From positions 3,100,001 to 3,164,000 of the forward strand of contig OZ245738.1 in assembly GCA_965227265.1 (NCBI GenBank): a DNA stretch of 64,000 nt, written 5' to 3'. The DNA is from UBA2336 sp965227265. Lineage in GTDB: Bacteria; Bacteroidota; Bacteroidia; Cytophagales; Cyclobacteriaceae. The translations under genes and the position numbers were made by a program. Position 1 is the stretch's first letter; each line of letters begins with the position of its first letter. Below the pieces are notes generated by a model. That model ran no database searches. It saw only the letters and a list, made by a program, of their open reading frames with translations, and was not told the origin of the DNA. Positions 51,803 through 61,212 of this stretch are shown here, in pieces.

Positions 51803-53521
51803 TTATTGTTCGAGTGTCTTTTTTAGTTCAGTAAATTTCTTTTGAAGACTTTCTTTACTGGCAGCAATTTTTGTGTCAATCCTTTTTGTAGTACCCTTTA
51901 CCGGTATTTCCGTCATTTTGTCCAGTGCAGCAGTGTAGTAGGAAGTCCACACTTCCAGAATATGTTGCTCATCATTAACCTTCGCTCCCTTAGCTACAGC
52001 TTCCTTGCTGAGCGCAGCTTCAACGTCCAATCGGTCTAATGCATTCTTTTGAATTTCATCAATCAGCAATAGCGTTTTCTCCTCATTAGCCGATGCAAGT
52101 ATGTAGGCAGTTGCCAATGCACTTACACCTACGTTTTTCATTTCTTTAGTAGAAGTCATCTCCAGGCGGTCACCATCGGTATGATAATACTCATCCGTAA
52201 AATGCCACATCAATAAGCCAGGGATTTTTGCTTTCAAGAATGGAGTGTGATCGCTGCCGCCTTCAAATGGATTAGTATTTACAACCCAGCCATTAGAATT
52301 TGCTTGCTGCAAGCAACGATTGAGCAACACGTCATTAAAATAATGCGGAAACATTTGCGATTCTTTCATCACGCTTCCACCCCACTCACTATGCTTTTCT
52401 TTTCCACGGGTCCAGATTGCAGATGGATCCGGCATCTTTTCAATTAAAAAAGAACCACCTGTTTTAGAAACATCCTCTCCCACCATATCCAGGCTTAATC
52501 CCCATTTGATGCCGTGTGCACGTTTCGCATCATCTTTGATGTATCGTTCGGTAGATGAAATCTCGTCACCCCACAAAAAAGTAATGGTTCGTTGTGGAGA
52601 AAATTTCTTTTCCAGAATAAGCTTAGCAGTTGTTCTTGCCATTTCAGCCAATGTTGCAACACCCGTAGCATTGTCGTTCGCACCCGGCTCCTGAATGTGG
52701 GCACTGTAAACAAATCGTTCATCAGGCTTATCACTTCCCCGGGCAGACGCAATGAGCGTAAACTCAAGTGCCCGATAAATTTTGGTTTCAATTTTAACAT
52801 TGACTTTAACAGGCCCTTTTGATAATGCTGTCTTTAATTTTTCCTTTGCCTGATAGGAAAGCATGATCGCCCATTTTTGATTGATAGAATCGCCAGGCGC
52901 AATGTTTTGAAATTGAATTGAGTTGATATTTTTTTCAGGTTGTGTGTACGCGGGAAGTGAATAAGCCAAAACTCCAACAGCTCCTTTCGAAAGCGCCAGT
53001 TTATAAAGTTGAAAAGCGCCAGCCTCGGCCATCACGATTTTACCGGTTAAATTTTTCCCTTCAAAATCTTCCTTCTTTCCTTTTCCTAAATCTACCAGTT
53101 CAGCCGTTATGCCTTGCGCAGGAGTACTTGCTGAATTGATTGCGATCATGTTCCGATTGGTAGAAAATTGCAATACCGGTGAAGTTTCCCCTTCAAGGGT
53201 AAGCGAAGCATCAATTGGTTCCCAGGTGGGTTCTTCCATTTCTCGGGTTTCAATCCGATAGGTTAATGGGCCATCAGCCTCACCCGTAACTTCTTTTTTG
53301 TAACCCGCATCTTTGATGATCTGCTCCACATAAAAAATGCTTTCATTAAAACCTTTGTTACCCGGCAATCTCCAGCGTTGTTCCACAAAGGCTGTTGTGT
53401 TGTGCGTGTTCTCTTCCTTGAATTCTGCACGTAAATCGGAATAATATTTTTCGAATGCTTGTTGAGAGAATCCAGGCAGTGCCATGCCAATCGCAGACAA
53501 CATTAAAAGGAGCTTCTTCAT
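51803..53521 (-). CDS. M28-family metallopeptidase with PA domain
   Basis: The 572-residue secreted protein has a signal peptide, a PA insert (LTGKIVMAEAGAFQLYKLAL; about residues 150-260) and an M28 zinc-peptidase domain. The metal-binding sites are SAHIQEPGANDNATG near residue 275, LWGDEISSTERY near 312, LSLDMVGED and GGSDHTPF. The usual EE pair reads DE, so the general base should be the second residue. It is probably an aminopeptidase or dipeptidase of the periplasm or surface, used in protein catabolism. Confidence 0.9.
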   Translation of the reverse strand: MKKLLLMLSAIGMALPGFSQQAFEKYYSDLRAEFKEENTHNTTAFVEQRWRLPGNKGFNESIFYVEQIIKDAGYKKEVTGEADGPLTYRIETREMEEPTWEPIDASLTLEGETSPVLQFSTNRNMIAINSASTPAQGITAELVDLGKGKKEDFEGKNLTGKIVMAEAGAFQLYKLALSKGAVGVLAYSLPAYTQPEKNINSIQFQNIAPGDSINQKWAIMLSYQAKEKLKTALSKGPVKVNVKIETKIYRALEFTLIASARGSDKPDERFVYSAHIQEPGANDNATGVATLAEMARTTAKLILEKKFSPQRTITFLWGDEISSTERYIKDDAKRAHGIKWGLSLDMVGEDVSKTGGSFLIEKMPDPSAIWTRGKEKHSEWGGSVMKESQMFPHYFNDVLLNRCLQQANSNGWVVNTNPFEGGSDHTPFLKAKIPGLLMWHFTDEYYHTDGDRLEMTSTKEMKNVGVSALATAYILASANEEKTLLLIDEIQKNALDRLDVEAALSKEAVAKGAKVNDEQHILEVWTSYYTAALDKMTEIPVKGTTKRIDTKIAASKESLQKKFTELKKTLEQ

Positions 53522-53572
53522 AATGGAAATATAGGTTAAAGTAAGTCGAAAATGACGAAAGGAAAAGGCATA

Positions 53573-53600
53573 AAAAAACCCCGCGTATGCGAGGTTTTTT
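53573..53600. terminator. Terminator of the 53617 gene
   Basis: A stem of AACC-CGC with GCG-GGTT (one C/A mismatch) and a GTAT loop, flanked by A and T runs. It ends the minus-strand gene at 53617 ahead of the M28 gene. Confidence 0.78.
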
Positions 53601-53616
53601 ATTAAGAAATTCAGAC

Positions 53617-54024
53617 TTATTTCTTAGCCCAAACTTCTACTGTTGCTTTTTCATTGTTAGCATTCTTGGTATCATACCAGAAAGTTACTTTTTCAATAAT
53701 GCGTTTATTACCAGCAAGGTCAATAAGCTTTCCATCATTGTCTTTTGTAAGCACTTCCGGAAGTTCAACATCCTGCTTGTCACCATTGGCAAAATGAACC
53801 GTTGCTTTGTGAACATTCAATGTACCATTGATCACTTTAATTTTCAGTGCAGAATATGTTTCCTGACTTTTATTTAGCGAAACAACGTCATGATCGATTG
53901 TGTAATCAACTGTTTCCGTTCCGATTTTATCCCAGGTTAATTTGTTTTGCGCTGTAGCGGAATAGCCTGCGATCAAAAAAGCCAATAGAAATACTCCTGC
54001 TATTTTAACGAATTGGTTTTTCAT
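53617..54024 (-). CDS. DUF2541-like secreted protein
   Basis: The 135-residue protein has a signal peptide (VFLLAFLIAGYSATAQ) and a beta-rich mature domain: DKIGTETVDYTIDHDVVSLN, then ATVHFANGDKQDVELPE, LIDLAGNKRIIEKVTFWYDT and ATVEVWAKK. The pattern is that of DUF2541-type exported proteins. The role is unknown. It stands alone with its own terminator. Confidence 0.65.
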   Translation of the reverse strand: MKNQFVKIAGVFLLAFLIAGYSATAQNKLTWDKIGTETVDYTIDHDVVSLNKSQETYSALKIKVINGTLNVHKATVHFANGDKQDVELPEVLTKDNDGKLIDLAGNKRIIEKVTFWYDTKNANNEKATVEVWAKK

Positions 54025-54272
54025 AAGAATTTAAAGTTTGTTTATGCATTAAAGTGGTCGAAAAACATGCCACCAATAATAGTCCTGAGAATCACACCTT
54101 TACCCGATTTACGTTACGTGGTTGTGGAAATTATTCCCTCTAAAATGCCACAAATCATCGCTGAAAAAGGCATTTTTTAATGCTATGGTAACACTGGCAC
54201 GATCTTTCCAGAGCATTACCCGAGTACACGTAAATACCGCTCAGTTTATGGAATTAATGTTTACATGGAATT

Positions 54273-54743
54273 ATGAAAAAGGCAATTACACTTTATACGA
54301 TACTTCTATCACTGATTTTAACTCCCCTGGTGGCTACTTCCACACGGATGAATCATTCGGGAGAAAAAATCTATATCAAAAATAATACACGCTATACATT
54401 GGATGCATTAACAGTATATCATCCGACTAAAAGACAATGTGACAAATCTCCGTTGATTACAGCAAGTAATTCGAAAATCAATGTTGATGACTTAAAAAAT
54501 CAAAACATTCGCTGGATGGCATTGTCACGTGATTTATTAAAACGTTGGAAAGGCAAGTTTCACTATGGTGATACCGTTCTTGTATCGGCCGGAGATCCTC
54601 AAATTGATGGTTTCTGGATTATCAAAGATACCATGAATAAACGTTTTAAAAACAGAGGGGATCTTCTCTTTGACAGCGAGGTGAGAAAATTGGGTAAATG
54701 GAAAAACGTTGAGATAGCACGTGTGTCCTGGCTGACGCTTTAA
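54273..54743 (+). CDS. Secreted 3D/double-psi-barrel-like protein
   Basis: The 156-residue exported protein has a signal peptide and a C-terminal domain with WKGKFHYGDTVLVSAGDPQI, GFWIIKDTMNKRFKNRGDLL and GKWKNVEIARVSWL. The DTMN-R-DLL pattern resembles 3D domains and RlpA-like double-psi barrels, which act on or bind peptidoglycan glycans. The catalytic Asp trio is not fully visible, so activity is uncertain. The 248 bases upstream hold nothing recognisable. Confidence 0.6.
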   Translation: MKKAITLYTILLSLILTPLVATSTRMNHSGEKIYIKNNTRYTLDALTVYHPTKRQCDKSPLITASNSKINVDDLKNQNIRWMALSRDLLKRWKGKFHYGDTVLVSAGDPQIDGFWIIKDTMNKRFKNRGDLLFDSEVRKLGKWKNVEIARVSWLTL

Positions 54744-54798
54744 CATTTTATTGAATAATCTTCAATCGTTTTGAAGCATCCTTATTTTAGGAAGTTGT

Positions 54799-55179
54799 TT
54801 ACTCATCATAAAAATCCTGGAGGGATCCTGCATAAATATTATCCCAACCATCGATGATGTCTTCATAATCCTCATCCGGGATATTACTTTGACGGACTTC
54901 CAATGAAGTGCCTTTTGAATCGGGGTGAAGCTTAATGGTAACAATTGATTCTTCGGCATTGTCTCCAAAATACCATTGCTGAACAATCTTTTTCCCCGGA
55001 TCGAACTCAAGATTTTTTCCGACAATATTTCCATCCCATAATGAAAATTCTGTTCCGGGTTCCGGGTTCATTTCAGCTTTAGTACCCGTCCAGAGCATGA
55101 TAGTTGGCTCGAGGGTTAATGCCAGGTAAACCTCTTCAGGAGGCGCAGAAATGATATAATACTTTTTAAAGTCCTTCAT
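54799..55179 (-). CDS. START-like/SRPBCC domain protein
   Basis: The 126-residue protein has the SRPBCC (AHSA1-like) layout: YYIISAPPEEVYLALTLEP, LWTGTKAEMNPEPGTEFSLW, KIVQQWYFGDN, TIKLHPDSKGTSLEVRQSNI and a C-terminal helix DIIDGWDNIYAGSLQDFYDE. Such folds bind hydrophobic ligands or assist Hsp90-like chaperones. The ATG at 55179 is preferred over the TTG at 55194. It diverges from the pyridoxamine-oxidase-like gene. Confidence 0.78.
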   Translation of the reverse strand: MKDFKKYYIISAPPEEVYLALTLEPTIMLWTGTKAEMNPEPGTEFSLWDGNIVGKNLEFDPGKKIVQQWYFGDNAEESIVTIKLHPDSKGTSLEVRQSNIPDEDYEDIIDGWDNIYAGSLQDFYDE

Positions 55180-55339
55180 AAGCTTTGCGCGCAATATTCT
55201 CTACAGGATGCAGGCATTGTTCCTGTTTTTGTTTAAGGTTTTGAAGTCGCAAACAGCCTTGTTGCCGATTGCACCTGAACAAAAGTATGAAACCTCTTTG
55301 GAATATTATTTGAGTAAAGATTCCCAAAACCAATGCGTT

Positions 55340-55882
55340 ATGGAAAAGAAAAAATCAGATAAGGAAAAACAGGCTTCTGAGATAAGAAATCTTACTCAAC
55401 AGGAGGCCATTGATAAATTCAAAGAACTCATTAAACATCAGCCAACATGCCTTTTTACCACACAGCTAACCCAAGTGCCGCTCACTACACGCCCGATGGG
55501 TGTTCAGAAAGTCTGCGATCAGGGCAACTTTTGGTTTATAAGCTCAAGCGAAAGTGATAAGAACGCAGAGATTGCCATAGATGAGCGGGTTCAACTTTTC
55601 TTTTTGAATACTTCTGACTACGAGTTTTTATCCGTGTATGGTAAAGCAACCGTTACACGCGATAAGAAAAAAATTGATGAACTCTGGAGTGATATTGCGA
55701 ATGCCTGGTTTGAAGATGGCAAAGATGATCCACGCGTTACTGTTATTAAAGTTACTCCAGAAGAAGGTTTCTACTGGGATACAAAAAACGGGAAGCTTGT
55801 ATCCATGATTAAGATATTAGCTTCGGCCGTTATCGGAAAAACGTTGGAGGAAGGTGTAGAAGGAACAATCTCTGTTCGATAA
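55340..55882 (+). CDS. Pyridoxamine 5'-phosphate oxidase-like (general stress 26 type) protein
   Basis: The 180-residue protein has the PNPOx-like split barrel (CLFTTQLTQVPLTTRPMGVQ; NFWFISSSESDKNAEIAIDE; FLSVYGKATVTRDKKKIDEL) and ends with EEGFYWDTKNGKLVSMIKIL, typical of the GS26-like subgroup that binds FMN or FAD. The start at ATG 55340 (MEKKKSDKEK) leaves out an upstream in-frame extension without similarity. It is probably a stress-related flavoprotein. Confidence 0.8.
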   Translation: MEKKKSDKEKQASEIRNLTQQEAIDKFKELIKHQPTCLFTTQLTQVPLTTRPMGVQKVCDQGNFWFISSSESDKNAEIAIDERVQLFFLNTSDYEFLSVYGKATVTRDKKKIDELWSDIANAWFEDGKDDPRVTVIKVTPEEGFYWDTKNGKLVSMIKILASAVIGKTLEEGVEGTISVR

Positions 55883-55883
55883 A

Positions 55884-56762
55884 TCAGAGCACATTATTAA
55901 GCTGCTCTTTTATTTTCTCCAGCTCTTCTTTCATGGCTACAACATGCTTTTGAATTTCAGCATCATTGGCTTTCGAGCCGATGGTGTTGATTTCACGGCC
56001 TATTTCCTGAGAAAGAAATCCTAGTTTTTTTCCGTTTGCCTGCTTTTCATCCAGGATTTGTAAAAAATAATCCAGGTGAGTTTTTAAGCGCACGCGTTCT
56101 TCGTGAATATCAAGCTTCTCGATGTAAAATATTATTTCCTGCTCCAGGCGGTTTTTATCGTAGCCATCATCTCCTAAAAAATTTGAGATGTTTCCTTTAA
56201 TGCGTTCCCGAATTCGATCAACACGTTTTGGATCAAGTTCGATAACGTTACTAAGTGCCGCATCAATTGTTGCAATGTATTCCTTCAATCTAATAGCGAG
56301 TGAATTGCCCTCTCTTTTTCTAAACTCATCACATTTTTCGATGGCTTTTTGCAGGACAGTTACAATTTTGCTCCAGTCCTCTTCAATGGTTTCATTTTCA
56401 AGTCTGGTTTGAATAACCTCGGGTGAGTTTAGCGCCAGTTCAAAAATATTGTGCGCAAGTGTTTTAGATGAGGCTTCCAGTTTTTTGAGATTTTCCAGGT
56501 ATGTAAGAAACAGTTTTTCATTATAAACCTGCTTTACTTCTTCCTGCCCGTAGCGCTGCCATTCAATGGAAATAGAAATTTTACCGCGTTCAAGCTTGTC
56601 ATTTATGAGGTTCCGGAGATCAAGTTCTTTTTCGGAAAACTGTTTTGGAAATTTTAATCCCAGATCCAGGTATTTTGAATTCAGGCTTTTTACTTCAGCG
56701 CTAATGCGGAGCGTGCCATCATCGTGCTGAGCCTGACCAAAGCCCGTCATTGATTTAATCAT
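55884..56762 (-). CDS. YicC/YloC-family endoribonuclease
   Basis: The 292-residue protein begins IKSMTGFGQAQHDDGTLRIS, has the central SLNSKYLDLGLKFPKQF segment and ends with the conserved RLEQEIIFYIEKLDIHEERV and KLGFLSQEIGREINTIGSKA motifs of the YicC family (DUF1732 C-terminal domain). Members are endoribonucleases; YicC acts with PNPase on small RNA in E. coli. Length is typical. It follows the large barrel gene by 34 bases on the same strand. Confidence 0.93.
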   Translation of the reverse strand: MIKSMTGFGQAQHDDGTLRISAEVKSLNSKYLDLGLKFPKQFSEKELDLRNLINDKLERGKISISIEWQRYGQEEVKQVYNEKLFLTYLENLKKLEASSKTLAHNIFELALNSPEVIQTRLENETIEEDWSKIVTVLQKAIEKCDEFRKREGNSLAIRLKEYIATIDAALSNVIELDPKRVDRIRERIKGNISNFLGDDGYDKNRLEQEIIFYIEKLDIHEERVRLKTHLDYFLQILDEKQANGKKLGFLSQEIGREINTIGSKANDAEIQKHVVAMKEELEKIKEQLNNVL

Positions 56763-56796
56763 AGAGAAGATTTATACCGGAAAATTACAACCTTTA

Positions 56797-59700
56797 TCAG
56801 AAATCAAAGCCAAGCGTAATAAACCAGCTGGTATTGCCGACTTCATAGTTTTTCACGGGCCATGCTACATCCACTTTAAGATAATATCCCAGCATGGTGG
56901 ATCGCATCCCTACACCATAACTGTAAAGCCAGGGATTAAGGTAATTTTTAAGCTTAACTGTAAACGGTCCATTTTTGATCTCATCATAATTCGCGCTGCC
57001 TTCCTCCGAAAAAGGAGATTTACCTGACCAGCTTGTTCCGATATCGTAAAAACCAACAAACTGTAAATGCCGCAGAAACGTTGATGTGATGGGCGCATTG
57101 GTTAATGCCTGCACAATTGGTATTCTTAATTCAAGATTCATGAGCATTACGTTATTCCCAAACAACGTAGCATAGTCAAATCCTCTCAGGTTGGTGGCAA
57201 ATTCTGCAAAGAGAATATTTTCATTCAATGAATCCAGCCCCAATGGATTCCTTTCTCCGGTTGCAGTTATACCTGAGTATTTTGCATCATTAAAAATCCA
57301 ATTATCCATTCCACCTAATAAATACTGTTTAGGAGATTGGCCATAAAACGATCCCGCAAAACCACGAACGGCTAATGTAATTGTCTTATAAATCTTTTGG
57401 TAGTGTCGGATGTCGGCTGAAATCTGACTAAAACTATTGTTGCTATTATTCATCCCCTGATAATGCAGGTGCATTAATTTGACACGCGTTCCTTCCTGAA
57501 CATTCATGCCCGTAACAATGGAGTTATCATATACAAATTCTGATTTCACACCCGCATAAAAATTATTGGTGGGTTCAGGAGATTGCTCTTTGGTACTTGT
57601 GCTGGATCTGCCAAGGTGTACAGATCTTGTAAACGCACCAAAAGGTTTAACGCTTAGCCGAATTCGTTCACTCATAGGTAATGAAACTCCAAATTCAAGT
57701 TTATTTAAAGAGTACTTATAAACGATATCATTAACGAAAGTTTCTTTGCGTATACCTTTTCTATCGAACCGGGCGCTAAAGTCAAGAAGCTTGGGTAAGT
57801 ATTGTGCCTCCGCATAAAAGTCTCCGTTTCGAAGATCTATAGAAGTCATAAATCCTCCGAGGAAGCGATAATTCTCCAGCATATCATTCATTTGCTGGTT
57901 AACAGAGATTCCGAATCCGCGTATCGGATCAACTACCAACGCAGTTACGAGATTATCGGCACTAAAGCGTGATTCGTATGGAAACGGCCCCATAATTTTT
58001 GCTTTATCGCGCGCCTTCATATACCGATTGAGGAAAGTCTCCGTGGGTTGTGTTTGCTTCACAGCCTCGTCTTCAAAAACATAATTGTCTGTATTAATCG
58101 ATGTAACCTGTTTCGCTTTTACGGTATCGGCTGGTGCCACAACCGTATCGGGAGGAGTAGTGACAGAATCCTTTTTGACAGTAAGCGTATCCGTTGAGAC
58201 TTTCAGACTGTCGTCTTGCGAATCTTTTAACCGGGCATTAATGAGATCACGCATGCTCATGTTTTTTGATTCCTGTTGCTGCCGTTTCTCGCGAATAGTC
58301 CTGGATTGCTGCAATTCTTTTCTGCGTGTAGAGGGGGTAAAGATTTGCCGATTAACGTTGAACCCCTTACTTACATGTATTTCATCTTCCATTTTCCGGT
58401 TTGCCACTGTAGCCAATATGCTGTGGGAAATATTAAGATCATATTGCTTAATGCCGGATGAGAAATTTGAAACCTGTGTATAAATTCCTGTTGAGCGATC
58501 ATACTTAAACAGATTCACAATACCCCGTTGATCACTGAGGTAATAGAAAACATTGTTACTAAGCGCTATAGGAGCAAAATCTTTACTTAATGTGTTCGTA
58601 ATTCGCTGAACTTTTGTTTTGGTTGTGTCGAGATCAAAAACAAATAAGCTGTAATTATCCGTCAAACTGCCCAGCGAAACTTTTGCTTTGGTATTTAACG
58701 AATCCGATATGCGGTTCGAAGAGAAAACAATCTTATTTGTATTGGGAACAAAGCTCGGATCAAGATCATCGTACATGTCGTTGGTGAGTCGCCTTACCCG
58801 GTCGCGCCTTGAACTGATCAGGTACAAATCATTTTTGCCTTCGTAATCTGCACTCACTACTGCCAACCTTCCATTACTGGAAAAGCTTAAGCTGCGGATA
58901 TTATTAAATCGTTCAAGATCACGTGGTAATTTTGTTCGGGTGTTCATATCATAAAGCCAAAACGTATACTCTCCATTACGTACAGCTATAACCCCTAATG
59001 TACTTGCATCTGACCATGCAATAATGGGCAATCTATAGTCTACTTCCTGACTGATTACTTTACTTCCATGGGTGATGATGGTTGTTTCTTTTCCGGTCTC
59101 AAGCGATCTTACTTTAACAATATACCTACCCCGATCATTCTCTGCATAGGCGATGTACTTTCCATCCGGACTTACCTTGAGGGTTGTAAATTGTGTAGTG
59201 CTGTTATGCCTGAGGCGAAGCCTTGTTGAATCCGGATGATTGATATAGGATTTGCTTGCCTGCGCTTGCATTTCAGCATAGTATTGCTGCCATTCTTTAA
59301 TTACCTGCTTATAGCTAACACCAAGTGTAATTAATACACTTTGCTCTTCTTTTCGGGTAATGCGTGTATAGTTAAGAATATTTGAAATGCTGCTCTTGCC
59401 ATATTTTTCAGCAATGAAATTCCAAAAGGATTGACCTACTACAGCAGCTTCCCTGCCACTGAGACGAAATATTTTATTAATACGCTTTGTGCGAATTACT
59501 TCACGGATATAATCGTCCATTTCAGAAGTCCAGCCTTTGGCAACATATTCTGATGCTCCTTTTACAAACCAATCCGACAAGTTCATTAAAAGCGCACTTT
59601 GAAAAATTTCTTTCAGGTTTCCGCCATACATCATTTCATTAATCATGAGATCAGAAACCTTAAACAATAATTCGCGCTTAAACTCCTGCCCTGTACCGAG

Positions 59701-60084
59701 GTATGAAACTTCTATGTAAGGTTTAATAAATTCAATCTCACCGTTAACCGTGTATTCGGTACGGTTGAGACCAACATTGCTTTGACGCTGATCCGCTAAT
59801 GAATTGTAAAGGAAAATGCGGGTTTTGTAGTAGGGAGCATATCCGATCAGATCGGTTATACGATCAAACTCCGATTCAAGATATTGAAGCGCTTCCGTGG
59901 CAACTGCTCTTCTCCCATCGTAATAGTAAACATCAAAATTTTCACCGCTCAGGTAGAGCCAATCGAACGAACGGTACTGAATCCGGTTTTTACCAAATAC
60001 CTCATTAGCCCGTTGGGCAGATGCTTCGGGAATAAAGTAGAGTAAAACAAGGGCAAGTACTAAGAAGCGCGCGATAACTTTCAT
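56797..60084 (-). CDS. Large PD40/TolB-like protein fused to an outer-membrane barrel
   Basis: The 1095-residue exported protein has three parts. Residues 1-270 form an alpha/beta domain like a degenerate peptidase-MA fold (FDVYYYDGRRAVATEALQYL), without an HExxH site. Residues 290-560 are PD40/WD40-like propeller repeats (TLKVSPDGKYIAYAENDRGR; IRSLSFSSNGRLAVVSADYE; FSSNRISDSLNT). After a linker of about 130 residues, a surface-antigen-type barrel ends in WFITLGFDF. The design puts a surface or periplasmic propeller on an Omp85-like barrel. The next gene overlaps its start by four bases. Confidence 0.8.
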   Translation of the reverse strand: MKVIARFLVLALVLLYFIPEASAQRANEVFGKNRIQYRSFDWLYLSGENFDVYYYDGRRAVATEALQYLESEFDRITDLIGYAPYYKTRIFLYNSLADQRQSNVGLNRTEYTVNGEIEFIKPYIEVSYLGTGQEFKRELLFKVSDLMINEMMYGGNLKEIFQSALLMNLSDWFVKGASEYVAKGWTSEMDDYIREVIRTKRINKIFRLSGREAAVVGQSFWNFIAEKYGKSSISNILNYTRITRKEEQSVLITLGVSYKQVIKEWQQYYAEMQAQASKSYINHPDSTRLRLRHNSTTQFTTLKVSPDGKYIAYAENDRGRYIVKVRSLETGKETTIITHGSKVISQEVDYRLPIIAWSDASTLGVIAVRNGEYTFWLYDMNTRTKLPRDLERFNNIRSLSFSSNGRLAVVSADYEGKNDLYLISSRRDRVRRLTNDMYDDLDPSFVPNTNKIVFSSNRISDSLNTKAKVSLGSLTDNYSLFVFDLDTTKTKVQRITNTLSKDFAPIALSNNVFYYLSDQRGIVNLFKYDRSTGIYTQVSNFSSGIKQYDLNISHSILATVANRKMEDEIHVSKGFNVNRQIFTPSTRRKELQQSRTIREKRQQQESKNMSMRDLINARLKDSQDDSLKVSTDTLTVKKDSVTTPPDTVVAPADTVKAKQVTSINTDNYVFEDEAVKQTQPTETFLNRYMKARDKAKIMGPFPYESRFSADNLVTALVVDPIRGFGISVNQQMNDMLENYRFLGGFMTSIDLRNGDFYAEAQYLPKLLDFSARFDRKGIRKETFVNDIVYKYSLNKLEFGVSLPMSERIRLSVKPFGAFTRSVHLGRSSTSTKEQSPEPTNNFYAGVKSEFVYDNSIVTGMNVQEGTRVKLMHLHYQGMNNSNNSFSQISADIRHYQKIYKTITLAVRGFAGSFYGQSPKQYLLGGMDNWIFNDAKYSGITATGERNPLGLDSLNENILFAEFATNLRGFDYATLFGNNVMLMNLELRIPIVQALTNAPITSTFLRHLQFVGFYDIGTSWSGKSPFSEEGSANYDEIKNGPFTVKLKNYLNPWLYSYGVGMRSTMLGYYLKVDVAWPVKNYEVGNTSWFITLGFDF

Positions 60085-61157
60085 CTCGGGAAATTTCCAC
60101 CATAATTATAGTGTTTATAACGATCAATATCCACCTCTTTGTTTATCGGAGCCCCATTTTCGAGCGATGCTGCTAAAACCCCCGAAAAATAGGGCGCCAG
60201 GCTTACACCTTTTGTTCCAAGTCCATTAAAAATCACCGCTTCTGCAATATCCGGATGCGGGCCAAGGATTGGCTTACGATCCGGAGTGGTTGGTCGTATC
60301 CCCCAGGATTGGGCAGTAACCTCGTAGGGAAATGCGACCAATTCGTTCAACTTTTCCGTTAGTTCAATACGGGCACCTTCGGTGATGGATGAAGTCAAAT
60401 CACTACCCTGATAAGTAGCGCCAACCTTCCAGATTCCCGGAACCACATAAACGCCTCTATTATAAATGGATGAAATGATAGGATCAGTTTTTATAGTTAA
60501 CGTCTCACCCTTGAGCGGTCTTATCGGAAGCCACGAAAATAATTTTCCGGATAGTGCCTTACTTCCTTGACAAAAAATGATTCTCCGGGCTTGAGCACTT
60601 GAATACTGCACTTCAGAATGCTGGAATGTTAATGCAGCTTCATCAAAAGCTTCTTCCTGTAGCGTGGCGTTTTGAGAAATATACCGTCTGACTGCTTGTG
60701 TAAACTTTACCGTATCGAGATATCCGCATTGCTTCAGGCTAAGTCCGCCAAACGGATTCTTCACGACCGCTTCTTCAATTGGATTGGTATAGACCTGATC
60801 GATATACGCTGTTAATTCCGAACCCGCACTTTTGCCCATCCACTCATTTTGTTCTTCAATAGAAATAAACGGCCGATACAAAGGCAGGGAGTAAAAGAAA
60901 GTTTCTCCTGTTAATCGTTCTGCATCTTTATAAAAGTTATGGAGGTATGGAAACAGTAAATCTGCTTTCCATGTTTTAGTCATGACACGACCGGTTACAG
61001 GATTAAAAAGACCTGCCGCAACCTGGGTGGCTGAATGTTCATCAAACTGATCGATAACAAGTATGCGCTTCTTTAACTTAAGTAATTGCAAGACAAGGCA
61101 GGAACCAGCCAGTCCCTGACCAACAATAATATAATCGTACGTAGCGGAAGAGCTCAA
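60081..61157 (-). CDS. FAD-dependent oxidoreductase (DAO family)
   Basis: The protein has the FAD motif YDYIIVGQGLAGSCLVLQLL at its N-terminus, VAAGLFNPVTGRVM, and a C-terminal GIRPTTPDRKPILGPHPDI and GTKGVSLAPYF. It is an amino-acid-oxidase-like (DAO) flavoenzyme of unknown substrate. I start at TTG 61157 (SSSATYDYIIVG) because the in-frame ATG at 61214 overlaps the start of the divergent gene and would add about 19 unlikely residues; the true start is uncertain. Its stop overlaps the start of the large barrel gene by four bases. Confidence 0.85.
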   Translation of the reverse strand: MSSSATYDYIIVGQGLAGSCLVLQLLKLKKRILVIDQFDEHSATQVAAGLFNPVTGRVMTKTWKADLLFPYLHNFYKDAERLTGETFFYSLPLYRPFISIEEQNEWMGKSAGSELTAYIDQVYTNPIEEAVVKNPFGGLSLKQCGYLDTVKFTQAVRRYISQNATLQEEAFDEAALTFQHSEVQYSSAQARRIIFCQGSKALSGKLFSWLPIRPLKGETLTIKTDPIISSIYNRGVYVVPGIWKVGATYQGSDLTSSITEGARIELTEKLNELVAFPYEVTAQSWGIRPTTPDRKPILGPHPDIAEAVIFNGLGTKGVSLAPYFSGVLAASLENGAPINKEVDIDRYKHYNYGGNFPR

Positions 61158-61165
61158 TTGATTGC

Positions 61166-61195
61166 TTTGAAAAACAAAAATCCAACTTATTTTTG
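61166..61195 (+). promoter_or_regulatory. Promoter of the MBL hydrolase gene
   Basis: TTTG (61166-61169), 18 bases, then TATTTTTG (61188-61195), an exact -7 box. The ATG at 61213 follows the expected start point by about ten bases. Confidence 0.68.
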
Positions 61196-61212
61196 AATTC
61201 TTAACTTGTGAC

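Noticed and set aside
54122..54385. 87-codon plus-strand ORF before the 3D-like gene
   Set aside because: It overlaps the start of the signal-peptide gene at 54273 in another frame and has no features of its own.
13729..54743. Type IX C-terminal secretion domains on exported proteins
   Set aside because: Although porU is present, no complete exported protein in the window ends with a recognisable C-terminal sorting domain.
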